DNA of 64,000 nucleotides from Bradyrhizobium sp. WSM1417 (GCF_000515415.1 NZ_KI911783.1:2346392-2410391); one strand, 5' to 3'. Counted from the stretch's first letter, positions 8,953 to 18,945 are shown. Notes: generated by a model not told the origin, from the sequence alone. Translations and numbers: made by a program.

Positions 8953-9185
8953 CCCCGGCAGACGCTCCACTTATCGATGCGGAGATTCTGTTCAGACAAC
9001 CGGGACCAGCTCACTTTCCAGAGATGACCGCGGACGAGTTCATTCTATTTAAGGGGTATGATTCCGAGGTCTGTTGCAACGCAAAGGCAGCTCACGCGGC
9101 GTTTGACAATCGTCGCGCCTATACTAAGGCAAAGCCTCGAGTGAGTGTCGAGGGTCGCTTCCTCGTGTACTTCGCTTGATCGGTT

Positions 9186-10167
9186 GAGGTCTTTCTGGCG
9201 TTTTCCATCGCTGGAAAGATGCCGCTTCGCGCCGCGCCGCTGCCCGAAGCGCGTGTCGGTCTGCGACGACGATCTCCCGGGGACCGATCTCGGCGACCGT
9301 CATGTCGTCAATTGCTGGCTCGCAGCGAAGGAGTAACGATCATGGGGGCAGAGGCTCGCACTGGTCGGAGAATCCGGCTGCGGCAAGCCCACGATCGCCA
9401 AGCTCGTGCCGAAGCCCGAAACGCCCACCTCCGGCGCCGTGAGCTCCGACGGAAGAATCTCGAGGAGATGCCGCGCAAGGAGATCAAGAATTATCGTCGG
9501 CAGGTGCAGGCCGTGTTTCAGGATCCTTACGCCTCTCTCAACCCACGCCTTACGGTGCGTCGGATCATCACTGAGCCGATACTTGCGCGCTACAAGCGCG
9601 ATCGCGCGACACTCAATGCACGCGTCGCCGAGCTCCTGGAGATTGTCGGCCTGCCGCCGAGGGCGGCCGATCTCCGTCAATTCTCCGACGGACAGCGCCA
9701 GCGAAATCGCGATTGCGCGAGCGCTTGCGCTCAATCCGCGCATCATCATTCTCGATGAGCCGATCTCGGCGTGTCGATCCGCGCGCAGGTGTTGCATCTG
9801 CTGATGGACATCCAGGAAAAGTTCGGCCTGACATATCTTCTGATCGCGCACGATCTCGCACTGGTCGAGCATCTGTCGCCGCGTGTGGCAGTGCTCTACC
9901 TTGGCGGCGTGGTCGAATACGGTCAAAGCGAGCAAATCTTTACCGCTCCAAAGCATCCTTACACGCAGGCGCTGCTGGACGCTGGTCCACGTCTCGATCC
10001 GGACTACACACCAAAAGCAGCCGATAGCTTCGCGATACGCGCTCGAACCGCCCAGCGGCTGCGAGTTTCACCCGCGCTGTCCACATGCGATGGCGGTTTG
10101 CAAGTCGGTGAATCCGGCACTCGTGAAACTCGCTGGCGGCGCGAGGCAGCATGCATTCGCTCAGTGA
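9186..10167 (+). pseudogene. Oligopeptide ABC-transporter ATPase (OppF/DppF type), frameshifted
   Basis: The diagnostic blocks of a peptide-importer ATPase are all present but in different frames. Walker A appears as VGESGCGKPTIAKL near 9378 (Pro in place of the usual Ser). Then come VQAVFQDPYASLNPRLTVR (Q-loop, 9505-9560), a damaged signature FSDGQRQR (normally FSGGQRQR, near 9683), Walker B IIILDEPIS (about 9744), the H-loop LLIAHDLALVEHLS (about 9838) and the family C-terminus GCEFHPRCPHAMAVC (about 10050). At least three frame changes and mutated nucleotide-binding motifs show it is dead. Such ATPases work with OppBCD-type permeases. The only possible partner here is a faint permease trace near 51.9 kb, too distant to be linked. 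Confidence 0.8.
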
Positions 10168-10536
10168 TCCGCCAGCGGCTCAAGAGTGAACAACCTGAGC
10201 GCGCTTGTGAGCTCACGAACTAAGTAAGGTGCGAAGCTCGCCACAGTGCACGGATCTGCACGTGGCATCCGCGTACATTATTATATCATTCCGATCAGGC
10301 ATTGGAAAGGACCAAGTAAGCTCAAGGCGGATGACAGCGTGATTTCCCGACTGCGGCGCACTCGATTCCGGGTCGATAAACTGCCTAATATGACAGTGGC
10401 CCGCAAGAATACTTGGTGTTATGGCAATATGGAGTAATTCAGCTAGCTCAGTTGTTGTACCCATATATCGTCGCCCAGTGAGCTTTCCGTTCTGTTCCGC
10501 AAATTGAAGTTACGCGACAACATGGAGCCTAGAACG
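10168..10536. other. Upstream region of the M24 gene
   Basis: About 370 bases with no supported gene. It should contain the promoter of the M24 gene that starts at 10537, but I could not pick out a convincing -35/-10 pair or a known operator. Confidence 0.4.
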
Positions 10537-11721
10537 ATGGCAATTGCAAAAGCGCCCCAGGCCTTCCCGAGGACAGAATATTTGCGCAGATTGGCAGCAG
10601 TGAAATCGGAAATGGCCCGGCGTGAAATCGATGCTCTTATCATCTTAAGCTGGGGCAACATCACTTATCTGACTGGCAACGTGACGCGTATGCTGGCTCT
10701 ACATGCGCTTGTCGTCTCGATCCAAGATGAAGAGCCGACTCTTATCGTGCGCAAGATGTGCGCGCCAGGAGCAGCTCACCAGAGCTTCATGGTCAGAGAA
10801 AAGATTATCGGCTACTCGGAAAGTCTAGTAGGTAAGGCAAATGCCGATGGCTACGATGCGGTGATTGAGTTCCTCCATGACGTCGGTGTCGCGCGGGCAG
10901 CGATTGGCCTTGAACAGGGTAACCTAATGGCCCCGGCCGTAAACAAGTTCATAGGGAAATTGCCGCAGGCCCGGATCGTCGATTGCACGCGATTGGTGGA
11001 CTGGATCCGCTGCGTTAAATCAGACTTGGAAATCGCGGTTATGCGCGAGGCGGCGGCGCTTGCTGACGCGGCCGTTATGCGGGCTAGAGACGTTATCCGC
11101 CCTGGTGTGCGAGAAGCCGATGCAGCAGTTGAGGTCATGGCGGCGCAGGTTAATGGCGTTAAGGGCGGTCCCGCTGCGACCGGATTGCGGCCGCCGTTGA
11201 TTTCCTCAACCCCGCGCACGGGTACGCCCCATATTTTGTGGAGCGAGAGTGTCTTCTCCGATGGCATGCAGATCAACTCGGAAGTCAGCGGAAATCGGTA
11301 TAACTATCTTGCAGCTCTTATGCGTACCTTCTCAATCGGTGCGCCTGCCGACCGCGTACGCCGTCTACATGATGCGCAGGTCGCTGCTATCGAAACGGCA
11401 CTCGATCTCATCCGACCTGGACTCACTTGCAGTGAGGTCGCGCACGCCATGTACAGTGCGATTGAGAAGCACGGCTTTCCGAAGGAATCCCGGTGTGGCT
11501 ATTCCATTGGGATTGAAAATCAATTCACTGCTTGGATTGAACCGACCGCAAGTTTTGGCAGGGAAGATATGACTGTTCTCCAGACCAACATGACCTTTCA
11601 TCTGATGCTGGGCAACTGGATAGAGGAGGAGTTCGGGGTTACGGTGAGCGAAACAATCCGCGTAACTGACACGGGTGTTGAGGCGCTGACTCGTGCGCCG
11701 CGCGAGCTCTTCGTACTCTAG
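10537..11721 (+). CDS. M24-family (creatinase/Xaa-Pro dipeptidase-like) protein
   Basis: About 394 aa. The N-terminal creatinase domain (residues about 10-150) contains IDALIILSWGNITYLTGN; the C-terminal pita-bread domain (about 160-394) carries RCVKSDLEIAVMREAAALAD, the usual start of that fold, and ends with VTVSETIRVTDTGVEALT. The metal-binding Asp residues of true M24 metallopeptidases are not evident: where DxG...D is expected the protein reads QINSEVSGNRYNYLAALMRTF. That suggests a creatinase- or ectoine-hydrolase-like, metal-independent enzyme cleaving a C-N bond rather than a proline dipeptidase. ATG at 10537 is preceded by TGGAGCC; in-frame starts at 10504 and 10522 are possible. It lies between a dead peptide-transporter ATPase and IS debris, and may be the last intact member of a former uptake/catabolism cluster. 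Confidence 0.75.
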   Translation: MAIAKAPQAFPRTEYLRRLAAVKSEMARREIDALIILSWGNITYLTGNVTRMLALHALVVSIQDEEPTLIVRKMCAPGAAHQSFMVREKIIGYSESLVGKANADGYDAVIEFLHDVGVARAAIGLEQGNLMAPAVNKFIGKLPQARIVDCTRLVDWIRCVKSDLEIAVMREAAALADAAVMRARDVIRPGVREADAAVEVMAAQVNGVKGGPAATGLRPPLISSTPRTGTPHILWSESVFSDGMQINSEVSGNRYNYLAALMRTFSIGAPADRVRRLHDAQVAAIETALDLIRPGLTCSEVAHAMYSAIEKHGFPKESRCGYSIGIENQFTAWIEPTASFGREDMTVLQTNMTFHLMLGNWIEEEFGVTVSETIRVTDTGVEALTRAPRELFVL

Positions 11722-12149
11722 TGTTCTTAACCAGAAGTTCCAGGATCACGTCGTGTTTGCTGGGGCATTGTACTGCTAGAAGGTTCGATCGAAGCGCGCA
11801 TGTCATCGGCGGACTTAGTCCATCGGCTGAGTTGGATGCGCGTCTGATCTGGACGCATTGGCAGCGTCGGGCTGACTGCGATCCGGCGCCCTGATGGGGC
11901 GTCTCACCCACACATCGGACGACAGCGTGCTCCGGCGGTAAGACGCAGACGTCGCTCATTTTGGCCACGAAGTGTGGATCGCTTAAGAGCTTGAACGTCA
12001 CCAGCCAGCGTGGCTGGGGCCTGAAGGCCAACAGCGACAGCGCGCTGGGCTTCGCCATCCGGAACTCCGTCGGGGGGCGTCCTCGGGGAACTCTCCAATG
12101 TTTTCACGATTGCGGATTCGATGTTGACATTCTCAACCTTGGTTGGCGC
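11722..12149. other. Stretch with no recognisable gene
   Basis: About 430 bases between the M24 gene and an IS3 remnant. I see no supported frame or terminator. Confidence 0.4.
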
Positions 12150-13030
12150 CAGGGGCGCGGCTCGTCGTGCAGCCCAAGCGCCGCTCCACAGAACGCCGCC
12201 TGCAGCGTGGCGCGGCTGGCGGTGGCGGTTCCGGAGTTCTTGAACTTTGGCCGCTGCGACGTGTCTGCGATGGATGTGAAGTCGCTCCATGACATGCGGC
12301 AAACTTTGTTTGCGCTGAGATCGGGCGGCTCGGCGAACGAGGTATTAGAACGAGCCCTCACCAGAGGCGGGATTGCTCACCGGAAAGCTATGATGGACCG
12401 CGAGCATGATCTGCCGATCACCAGGCATGGAGGTCTCAAGATCGGCCAGCGGCACCGTTCAGGAATCGGCCCCGCGATCGGTGCAGGATGCCGATCGCGC
12501 GATCAGCCGGCGGCTCAACCGGGTGCATGGGGTTTTCGGTTCGCCGCATGCTGATAGATCTGCCGGCCATCGAACTGTACAACCCCCGCCGGCATGTTAA
12601 GGACGCTGACGCGGCAGATGCGGCTGATGCCAGCCGCGCATAACAAAGCCCGAGCCGGGCCCAAGATCTAACCGTACCTGCTGCGCGAATTCGAGATCAC
12701 GCAATTGAACCAAGTTTGGGCGATGGACATCACCTATATCCCAACGGCTGTCGCTTTGGGTGCTGGACTGCGCGGCGCCTAACACCGCTCAAGCTGGCAA
12801 TTGCCAGTGCGGTTTTCATCAGCGCGCTCGCTAACCGCGGCATCGCCATCAGCATGGAGGACAGGGACACATAGCGGGTCGCGAGCGGCCGTGACGCAGA
12901 GTCAGATATGCGGACGCCGGGGCTTATGACAGTGATCGAGACGCGCAGCTTCGATGGATCGAGATCTGGAGACTTTTGACGGCAGCACGCCGGACGACCC
13001 ACTTCGGCCGCTGCCGCCCGCTGCGTTTTT
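12150..13030 (+). pseudogene. Decayed IS3-family element, copy C
   Basis: Scattered blocks in different frames follow the order of copy B. SAMDVKSLHDM (12268-12300) corresponds to the end of OrfA, MMDREHDLPITRHG (about 12391) to the start of OrfB, and QLNQVWAMDITYIPT (about 12703) to the first catalytic Asp. DGSTPDDPLRPLPP (about 12973-13020) corresponds to the C-terminus. Many indels and large internal deletions are present. It is much older than copies A and B. Confidence 0.65.
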
Positions 13031-13629
13031 CGCCCTGATAAATTCGTATGCACCAGCGTGCCCGCTGCTGAACGAATGAAGGACGGCGCGAACACTGTGC
13101 GGCTAGCAATACCTACAAGCGATCGTACCTTGCGCGAGTAGTGGCGCAGCAGCTTGGTCGCGGATTGAGGCAGATTGTCGTGCGCGTCGTGCGTGTTTGT
13201 GCGAAATGAGTGGCTCGACGCACCTGCGCCGCGCCTGGCGTTTGGCTAAGACGTGCGTGCATCGGTCGAATGCCAACTCGTTCCATGAGCCGTTTAACTG
13301 TGGAGCAAGAACTCGGTCCTGCCCTCAAGAACGTCGTCGGGTGGACGCGGAGCTCAGAGTCCGGGAGCCACACGTCAATTCGCATCAGAGCAGCAGCAAT
13401 ACGGATCGAAATCGAAAAGCACAACGTTGCGGAGGCCGAGCGCGAGCTCGATTGCGCCGGGATTCGCTAGCCCGGCGCCAGATGATTGACGGGAGGTAGA
13501 TCTCGCATATTTCAGCGCTACTAACTAAGCCCGATCTCATGCTAAGCGTCGGGCGGATTGGACGTTTTGGTCATTTGAACTGTCGAACTGACAACAGCAC
13601 GCCTGGTAAATCTGAGATGCAGGCGAGCT
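13031..13629. other. Non-coding stretch, possibly another IS3 trace
   Basis: No intact gene. On the minus strand near 13240-13300 a frame reads VKRLMERVGIRPMHAR, which resembles the RLMR..GIR segment of some IS3 OrfB proteins, but the context does not extend the match. It may be another old IS fragment; otherwise I see nothing. Confidence 0.3.
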
Positions 13630-15282
13630 TCAGCGCCAGCGCTTCTCTTCAGTGTCATAGGCGCCGGCACACGGATCTTTAACGGCGGTCAGCTCTCGTT
13701 TGAGCACCTTGTTGCTGGACGTAGTTCGGGGTAGTGCGCGAGTGAAGGCGATGTACCGCGGCACCTTGAAGGAAGCAAGTCGCGCACGAGCATGATCGAG
13801 AATGCGGTGCATGATCTGATCGTCCGGCGTGACCCCATTCCTCAGTTCAACATAAATCTTAGCCTCCTCCCCGCGCTTGAGATCGTGAACGGGCACGGCA
13901 GCCACATCGGCGACGTCTGGAATTTCGCGGATGACGGCCTCCACCTCGCGTGCAGCGATGTTCTCGCCCGAGCGGCGGATCATGTCCTTGATGCGGCCCA
14001 CCAGCCAATGAAAGCCGAGCTCATCTCGGCGCATCAGATCACCCGTTTTAAACCATTCGCCCTCAAACAAGGCGGCATTTGCTTCCGGCTTATTCCAGTA
14101 GCCCTCAAAAATCCCACGCCCTCTCACCCACAACTCACCAATCTCACCGATGGGCGTAGGGTTGCCGTCCGGGTTCATCAGGCGCAGTTCCCTAAAGGGC
14201 GCGCGAATACCCACGGACCCAAAGGGCGCGAATTCGTCCAGTTGGCTCGTCGTTAGTGTGCCGAAGCCGATTTCCGTCATTCCGTAAGCATCTTGAGTGC
14301 GCACCCGAAAGCGCTTTCGAAAGTCACGTGTGGTTTCAGGACTGGAGCCCCAATTCAAGGTGTGCTTCAGGCTTGTTAACCCGGCTTCGCCAGCGGCTTC
14401 GGCCTGACGCGCGATGAGCTCGGTGATTTGGCACCATTCGATATGGTGCTGCTTGACCCAGCCGATGAAGCGCGTCGAGCTGAGCTGCGGTGCCAAGAAG
14501 AGCGTCCCGCCCTGTCGATACGATCTCAGAAGATCCCCTTGCGGATCGCCATAGAAGAAAGGCTTCGCAGATAAATACCTTCGGTATGGCTGCTCGTCCC
14601 AGCACAGCCCCTGATACGAGCTCACGCCCCAGTAGTCGTGGGTCAACATGCAGCCCTTCGGAAAGCCCGTCGTTCCCGACGTATACTGAATGTTCAATAG
14701 GTCATCTGGGCGGATGTCCTCATCTATCGGAGCGTCATCAGCGCTCTTAAGCAATTTCTCGAGAGTGGTCGTGCTCTCAGAGGGGGGGTGTCCTGCCAGT
14801 ATTATTCGACCCTTCGAGAGGTGTTCCGGCCAAGGCTCCATCGACGAAAATACCCGCCACGCGCTCCTTTGGACAACGGCGAAGCTGGCCTGTGTATCGG
14901 TGAGAACGTATTCGATCTCCCGCGGTGTGTATCGCATGTTAATCGGGACCATGACCGCACCCAGTTTCGCAATCGCGAACCAAAGGATGGGGAATTCGAT
15001 GCAGTTTGGCAACATTACGCCAATGCGATCGCACTTGCGTACGCCAAACGCTCGCAGCGCATGCGCGAGTTTGTTGGACAGCTTGTCCATCTCCGAGTAA
15101 GTCGCGCGCTTGCCGCTCTCGAAAACATTGATAGCAGTTGTTGGCCCGTGCGTTCTCGCTCGCGTCGAAACCAGCTGACCAATAGTAATAGTTTCATACG
15201 CCGTTTCCATGGCCTCTAACTTTGACAACAAATTTGCGACGCACTGTTGCAGCTCCAGCGACCTCAACTTTGGATGGATCAT
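13630..15282 (-). CDS. ATP-dependent acyl-CoA ligase (AMP-forming)
   Basis: A 550-aa member of the ANL superfamily, which activates a carboxylic acid as its adenylate and transfers it to CoA. The P-loop-like motif is IQYTSGTTGFPKGC near residue 191, the A5 motif is DAYGMTEIGFGTL near 319, the A7/A8 hinge region is WFKTGDLMRRDELGFHWLVGRIKDMIRRSGENIAAREVE near 413-452, and a C-terminal NKVLKREL carries the catalytic lysine. Length is normal. The ATG at 15282 has AAGGAG seven bases upstream; the TTG one codon earlier is less well placed. The gene stands alone on the minus strand between IS debris. Closest in style to carnitine/crotonobetaine-type or medium-chain acid ligases, but the substrate cannot be read from sequence. 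Confidence 0.85.
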   Translation of the reverse strand: MIHPKLRSLELQQCVANLLSKLEAMETAYETITIGQLVSTRARTHGPTTAINVFESGKRATYSEMDKLSNKLAHALRAFGVRKCDRIGVMLPNCIEFPILWFAIAKLGAVMVPINMRYTPREIEYVLTDTQASFAVVQRSAWRVFSSMEPWPEHLSKGRIILAGHPPSESTTTLEKLLKSADDAPIDEDIRPDDLLNIQYTSGTTGFPKGCMLTHDYWGVSSYQGLCWDEQPYRRYLSAKPFFYGDPQGDLLRSYRQGGTLFLAPQLSSTRFIGWVKQHHIEWCQITELIARQAEAAGEAGLTSLKHTLNWGSSPETTRDFRKRFRVRTQDAYGMTEIGFGTLTTSQLDEFAPFGSVGIRAPFRELRLMNPDGNPTPIGEIGELWVRGRGIFEGYWNKPEANAALFEGEWFKTGDLMRRDELGFHWLVGRIKDMIRRSGENIAAREVEAVIREIPDVADVAAVPVHDLKRGEEAKIYVELRNGVTPDDQIMHRILDHARARLASFKVPRYIAFTRALPRTTSSNKVLKRELTAVKDPCAGAYDTEEKRWR

Positions 15283-15891
15283 CAATGGACTCCTTCGTTT
15301 TCAGGGGCAAAGAGAACGAGCGTGCCCTCTACGGTGACAAGCTTCCGATAGCGAGCGTTGAATCAACCGGTCCTGCAGCCGGGTGACGGATATTCGCTCT
15401 TCGATAACGGCACCGCAGCATGCGCGCGTTAACATCGGAGCGCATAGCTCGCATCGGGTGGAACGGTACACCCGAACGATGCGAATGTTTTGGATCGTCC
15501 AGAGCACCTCCATTCAAGTTAACTTCCCATTGCTGCACCTTCTGATCGTAATCATCAGCCTCATAGCGGAAGAAACTAGGCGAGTACCTCATCACGGAGG
15601 ATCGAGACACTACCTACTCTGGCGAGGAGCATGAATTTGCTGTTTCATGTAGCCAATAATGAGCGATGAAGAGGGCCGTGAGTTCAAGGTCGCGGTTTGC
15701 CATCTGAAGGAGAGACCGATGGCCGCTCAGGAGGGGCGTAACCAGCAAGTTGACATGAACATTCTCCACGTTGGATGAAGCCCTGTGACGCCGATCCGCC
15801 GCAGGTGTTTCCCGTCAATCATCAGAATAAACCCCAAGCAGCAGGAGATTAAACAGCTGCGCCTCGGCCCCATGACCACAGCAGAACGACA
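15283..15891. other. Upstream region of the acyl-CoA ligase; no gene recognised
   Basis: About 600 bases. Minus-strand frames here lack ribosome-binding sites. The last 200 bases before the IS5 transposase probably belong to dead mobile DNA, but I could not define element ends. Confidence 0.4.
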
Positions 15892-16653
15892 ATGCGGGCT
15901 GGTTTGTTTTGGCTGAATGACAGGCAATGGGCACGTATCGAGCCTCATCTGCCGAGCGGCCTTAGAGGACCGGAGCGGGACGACGACCGCCGTAATATCA
16001 GCGGGATCATTCACATGCTGCAGTCGGGGGCGCGATGGCGCGATTGCCCGCGTGAATACGGTCCTTACACGGCCGTCTACAATCGTTTCACCGCTGGGGC
16101 AAGCGTGGGCGATGGCGCGCCATCTTCGAAGCGCTGGCCAAGCCCGGCCAAGATGCCCGTCGCGCTGTCGCTCGACTCGGCCTCGATCAAAGCTCACCGG
16201 TGTGCCTCCGGCGGAAAAGGGGGGGAGCACAGCCAAGCCATCGGCCGTTCGCGGGGAGGCCCCACGACAAAAATCCATGCGCTGAGCGATCCGCTCTGCC
16301 GGCCGGTCGTCCTGCATCTGACCCCAGGCCAGGATGCCGATATTGCGGCGGCGCCCGACGTTCTGGCGCTCGCGCCGCCCATGAGCGCGCTCCTTGCCGA
16401 CAAAGGGTACGACGGCGACAACCTTCGTGGCGAAATCGTTCGTCGCGGCGCCAAGCAAGTCATTCCCAACAAATCCAACCGCGTCGTCATCCATCGCTTC
16501 AACAAACGCGCCTACAAAGACCAAAATGTCATCGAGCGCCGCTTTTGCAGGCTCAACGACTTCCGGCGCGTCGCCACCCGATACGATAAGCTCGCACGGA
16601 ATTTCATGGCCGCTGTTCATCTCGCCGCTCGCGTCGCATACTGGATCAATTGA
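15892..16653 (+). pseudogene. IS5-family transposase with compensating frameshifts
   Basis: The 253-codon frame looks intact but is internally scrambled. Residues 1-65 (LNDRQWARIEPHLPSGLRGP, GARWRDCPREYGPYTAVYNRF) and about 85-253 (LSLDSASIKAH with the first catalytic Asp, LLADKGYDGDNLR with the second, YKDQNVIERRFCRLNDFRRVATRYDK with the Glu and the C-terminal Y-R-E-type signature) are normal. Between 16089 and about 16160 the conserved segment is in another frame (RWGKRGRWRAIFEALAKPGQ). Two opposite indels therefore replace about 20 residues with nonsense. The protein is probably inactive, although no stop codon was created. Confidence 0.75.
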
Positions 16654-16723
16654 ATCTGGACCCTAAATCGAAAGCCAGACCGAGGCAGCTTACGGCGAGA
16701 AGAATCCAAACGCCTTGCCTAGC

Positions 16724-16975
16724 GCAACGGTTACCGCGACGGAATCTGGTAGACCCGTGCCGGCGCGGTCGAGCGCATCCCCAAGCTGCGCAAGGGTTCC
16801 TACTTCCCGGGCTTCCTGGAGCCGCGCCGGATGGCCGAGAAGGCGCTCACCGCCGTGGTGCAGGAGGCTCTGCAGGGCGTCTCGACCCGCTCGGTCGACG
16901 ATCTGGTGCAGGCCATGGGCATGACGGGCATCTCCAACAGCCAGGTCAACCGTCGTCCAGCAGCAATGTCTTAGG
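16724..16975 (+). pseudogene. Fragment of IS256-family (mutator-type) transposase
   Basis: The plus strand encodes [20 protein letters not shown], followed by ALTAVVQEA, then [20 protein letters not shown] and NSQVNR. This is the N-terminal third of an IS256-type transposase, just before its catalytic domain. The piece is in two frames around 16870 and breaks off at about 16965. It lies directly after the IS5 remnant and is not a functional gene. Confidence 0.75.
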
Positions 16976-17417
16976 CAAAGGCGGGAGACTGGCTAAAGTT
17001 AAACATCTTAGGTGGGCAGCTGCTGCTGCAGGATATGATCCCTCGCCAATACTGCCAGCGAGGCTGTCGCACTTACGACGAATGTCGCAATTCCAACAGT
17101 GTTCGTTGCGTTGGCATTAGATCCGCGGATGTCTCAATTGCTTGTCATTGTGCGAGATTTCGTGACCGCAGTGACTGGTACGACACTTGCTGGATTGCTT
17201 CAGGTCCGTCCGCCCCGGAAAGAAGCACATGCACAGTCGCTCCATCAAGCGAGTATCCCATCGGGAGACAGGGCGCCTCGCAGCGCGTGACGAGAAGTAT
17301 GCTTGTTGCATTCGGTCGAGAACTTCGCAATGCCCGAAGTGGCGCCGAAATCCCCCGGACACGTTCAGTCAAACCACGCAGTACCGGCCTGCCTAAATCG
17401 GCGGCGCGAGGCGCCAA
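16976..17417. other. Upstream region of the luxR gene
   Basis: About 440 bases with no supported gene. No inverted repeat of the lux-box type was recognised immediately upstream of the LuxR start, so autoregulation cannot be claimed. Confidence 0.35.
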
Positions 17418-18143
17418 ATGGACTTATTTAGCTTCGTCGAATGTGCAAAACAAACGCGATCTCTCAAGGCGCTATTCGAGCTGCTTGTGAGCTGTTCGAG
17501 CGAACAGGGCTTCAGTCACGTGGCTTACGGGTCACTGACCGACACGGGGCCGGCTCGCCTGCCAGAGTATCTCCGAGCCGCGGTGACGGTGAACTTTCCT
17601 TCCGATTGGTGCGAGCGCTATTCTGAACGCAGGTACAATGCCATCGATCCCGTAGTTCGGCGGACGACTATGCTATCGGCGCCGTTTCTATGGGATCGAC
17701 TCGCCGACCAACATCAATTGCAACCGGGCGAAACGCGTGTGTTGAATGAGGCCAGAGAGGCCGGCCTGAAGCATGGCGTGACCGTACCACTGTTTGGACC
17801 ATTTGGACGGCTATCCGTCGTATCGTTTGCGTCCAGCTTCGACGATGCCGACCCTGAGCATCGTCTCAGTCATCTCAACGCATTGGCTTGGCAGTTTCAT
17901 CATGCGTTTGCAGAGATCGCGCCTTCATCGGACGGCAGATGCCAAATGCAAGTGGCTCTATCCGAACGAGAGAAGGACTGCCTCCGGTGGGTCGAACAGG
18001 GAAAATCATCTTGGGAAATCGGGGTGATTCTGAAGGTCAGCGAGAATACCGTCAACTTTCACCTCAAGAACGCAATGCGAAAGCTGGGGACGAACAGCCG
18101 TACCCACTGCGTCGTCAAGGCGATACGCCTTGGTCTTATTTGA
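17418..18143 (+). CDS. LuxR-family quorum-sensing regulator (solo)
   Basis: A 241-aa protein with an N-terminal autoinducer-binding domain (residues about 15-160) and a C-terminal GerE/LuxR helix-turn-helix (about 175-240: LSEREKDCLRWVEQGKSSWE, then VSENTVNFHLKNAMRKLG). The residues that contact acyl-homoserine lactones in TraR-type proteins all seem to be present: Trp in FPSDWCERY, Tyr in the same stretch, Asp-Pro in NAIDPVV, Trp in FLWDRL and the Gly of KHGVTVPL. It should therefore bind a lactone signal and then DNA. No luxI synthase is present in the window, so in this context it is a solo receptor. The ATG at 17418 follows GAGGCGCCAA. Neighbours are mobile DNA remnants and a long non-coding stretch. 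Confidence 0.85.
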   Translation: MDLFSFVECAKQTRSLKALFELLVSCSSEQGFSHVAYGSLTDTGPARLPEYLRAAVTVNFPSDWCERYSERRYNAIDPVVRRTTMLSAPFLWDRLADQHQLQPGETRVLNEAREAGLKHGVTVPLFGPFGRLSVVSFASSFDDADPEHRLSHLNALAWQFHHAFAEIAPSSDGRCQMQVALSEREKDCLRWVEQGKSSWEIGVILKVSENTVNFHLKNAMRKLGTNSRTHCVVKAIRLGLI

Positions 18144-18890
18144 ATTGATATATGCGACCCAGGGAAGCTAGCGATGTCATTTCTTGACAATAGCTGCGAG
18201 CGGCGCGCTCACTCCGATATCGCCTTAGATGCAGCCGCTGTTGCAATAAATAGGCTGACAAGTGTGTCGTCCCGATCGTCATCGGTAGACAAACGTATTC
18301 TGCCGATGGTGGTTGGTCGTGGGTCGAAAGCGGGAGAGGTTCACACGAACTCCGTTAGTCCGACGCGGGCTGGACATGAGGGCGGACCATTCGCCGCATC
18401 GTTGATTGCGTGCGGTCAGAGTGATCTTCAGCGCAAGCGTAATCATCGGCGCGTGGCCCGCCCCCTCGACCCCGTGCTGCCGCCCGCTCAAGGATGGGCG
18501 CGCATGCAACTGGCCAAGACATGCACGCTTGGATGTTCCTCTTGCCCGTCAATCTGGCTGCCCAATCGAGCCGGAAACCTAAGCGCACGATTCCCCTGTT
18601 CTACGGACGCGCTCTTTAGGGGGTAGTCCCTGTGAAGTGAGGCTGAGTGGGCCCCCAGAGCAAAAGAGGCCCGTTCAGCGCCAGGTGCCAACTCGAACAG
18701 CAGCTTCACAGAATACAGGCCTCATCTGCCCGGTTCGGCTCGATTTTTGACATTCTCGCGTATATGAGCTTTTCGGGCGCGGATCGCGACGACATACCTG
18801 CCCAGGAGAACGGTTTTGCTTGATGCAGCAAGCGCGGCCTCCCGGAATGTCATAAGACCGTGTATGGCTCCTGTACAGCAGACTAACAGG
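18144..18890. other. Stretch with no recognisable gene
   Basis: About 750 bases between luxR and the terminator of the outer-membrane protein gene. Short frames exist on both strands but lack ribosome-binding sites and recognisable domains. Confidence 0.45.
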
Positions 18891-18891
18891 T

Positions 18892-18925
18892 CAAAAAACC
18901 CCGGCCCATGGGCCGGGGCTTTCAA
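18892..18925 (-). terminator. Rho-independent terminator of the Omp25-like gene
   Basis: A perfect GC-rich inverted repeat CCCCGGCCCATGGGCCGGGG (18899-18918) is followed on the minus strand by a run of six T. It lies about 20-30 bases beyond the stop of the outer-membrane protein gene at 18946, exactly where its terminator should be. Confidence 0.9.
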
Positions 18926-18945
18926 TCCGCCGTTTGAACGACAGA

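Larger units (their letters stand above)
6140..8994 (+). mobile_element. IS3-family element, copy B, carrying an IS110 element
   Basis: The left end reads TGAACAGGACGATAAGTGGA at 6140 and the right end, read on the other strand from 8994, begins TGAACAG and contains the same CGATAAGTGGAG block, so the ends are imperfect inverted repeats with the TG...CA tips typical of IS3. orfA starts at 6205 and orfB at 8124. An IS110-family element sits in the distal part of orfA (about 6463-8072). The element has landed in a CmcJ-type gene whose two halves flank it. I could not identify a convincing short target duplication, so a small deletion may have occurred at one side. Confidence 0.85.
5478..9179 (+). 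pseudogene. CmcJ/NvfI-type oxidoreductase, frameshifted and split by a nested IS
   Basis: The gene starts near the ATG at 5478 and can be followed through three frames. ARDPTVLRERYQQEMVPFMK is the region before the metal site; AHLDFAPVAGP near 5850 holds the His-x-Asp expected of a non-haem iron enzyme. A frame change then gives PPPQDFPLAFCDGASV and MYFNPAQRWYYF (5985-6115). The reading stops at the IS3 element (6140-8994) and resumes after it with HFPEMTADEFILFKGYDSE, ending in RVSVEGRFLVYFA and a TGA at 9177-9179. This block order is characteristic of the CmcJ/NvfI family as I recall it. Members act in oxidative tailoring or breakdown of secondary metabolites. With several frameshifts, in-frame stops near 5942 and a 2.9-kb insertion, the gene is dead. 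Confidence 0.75.
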
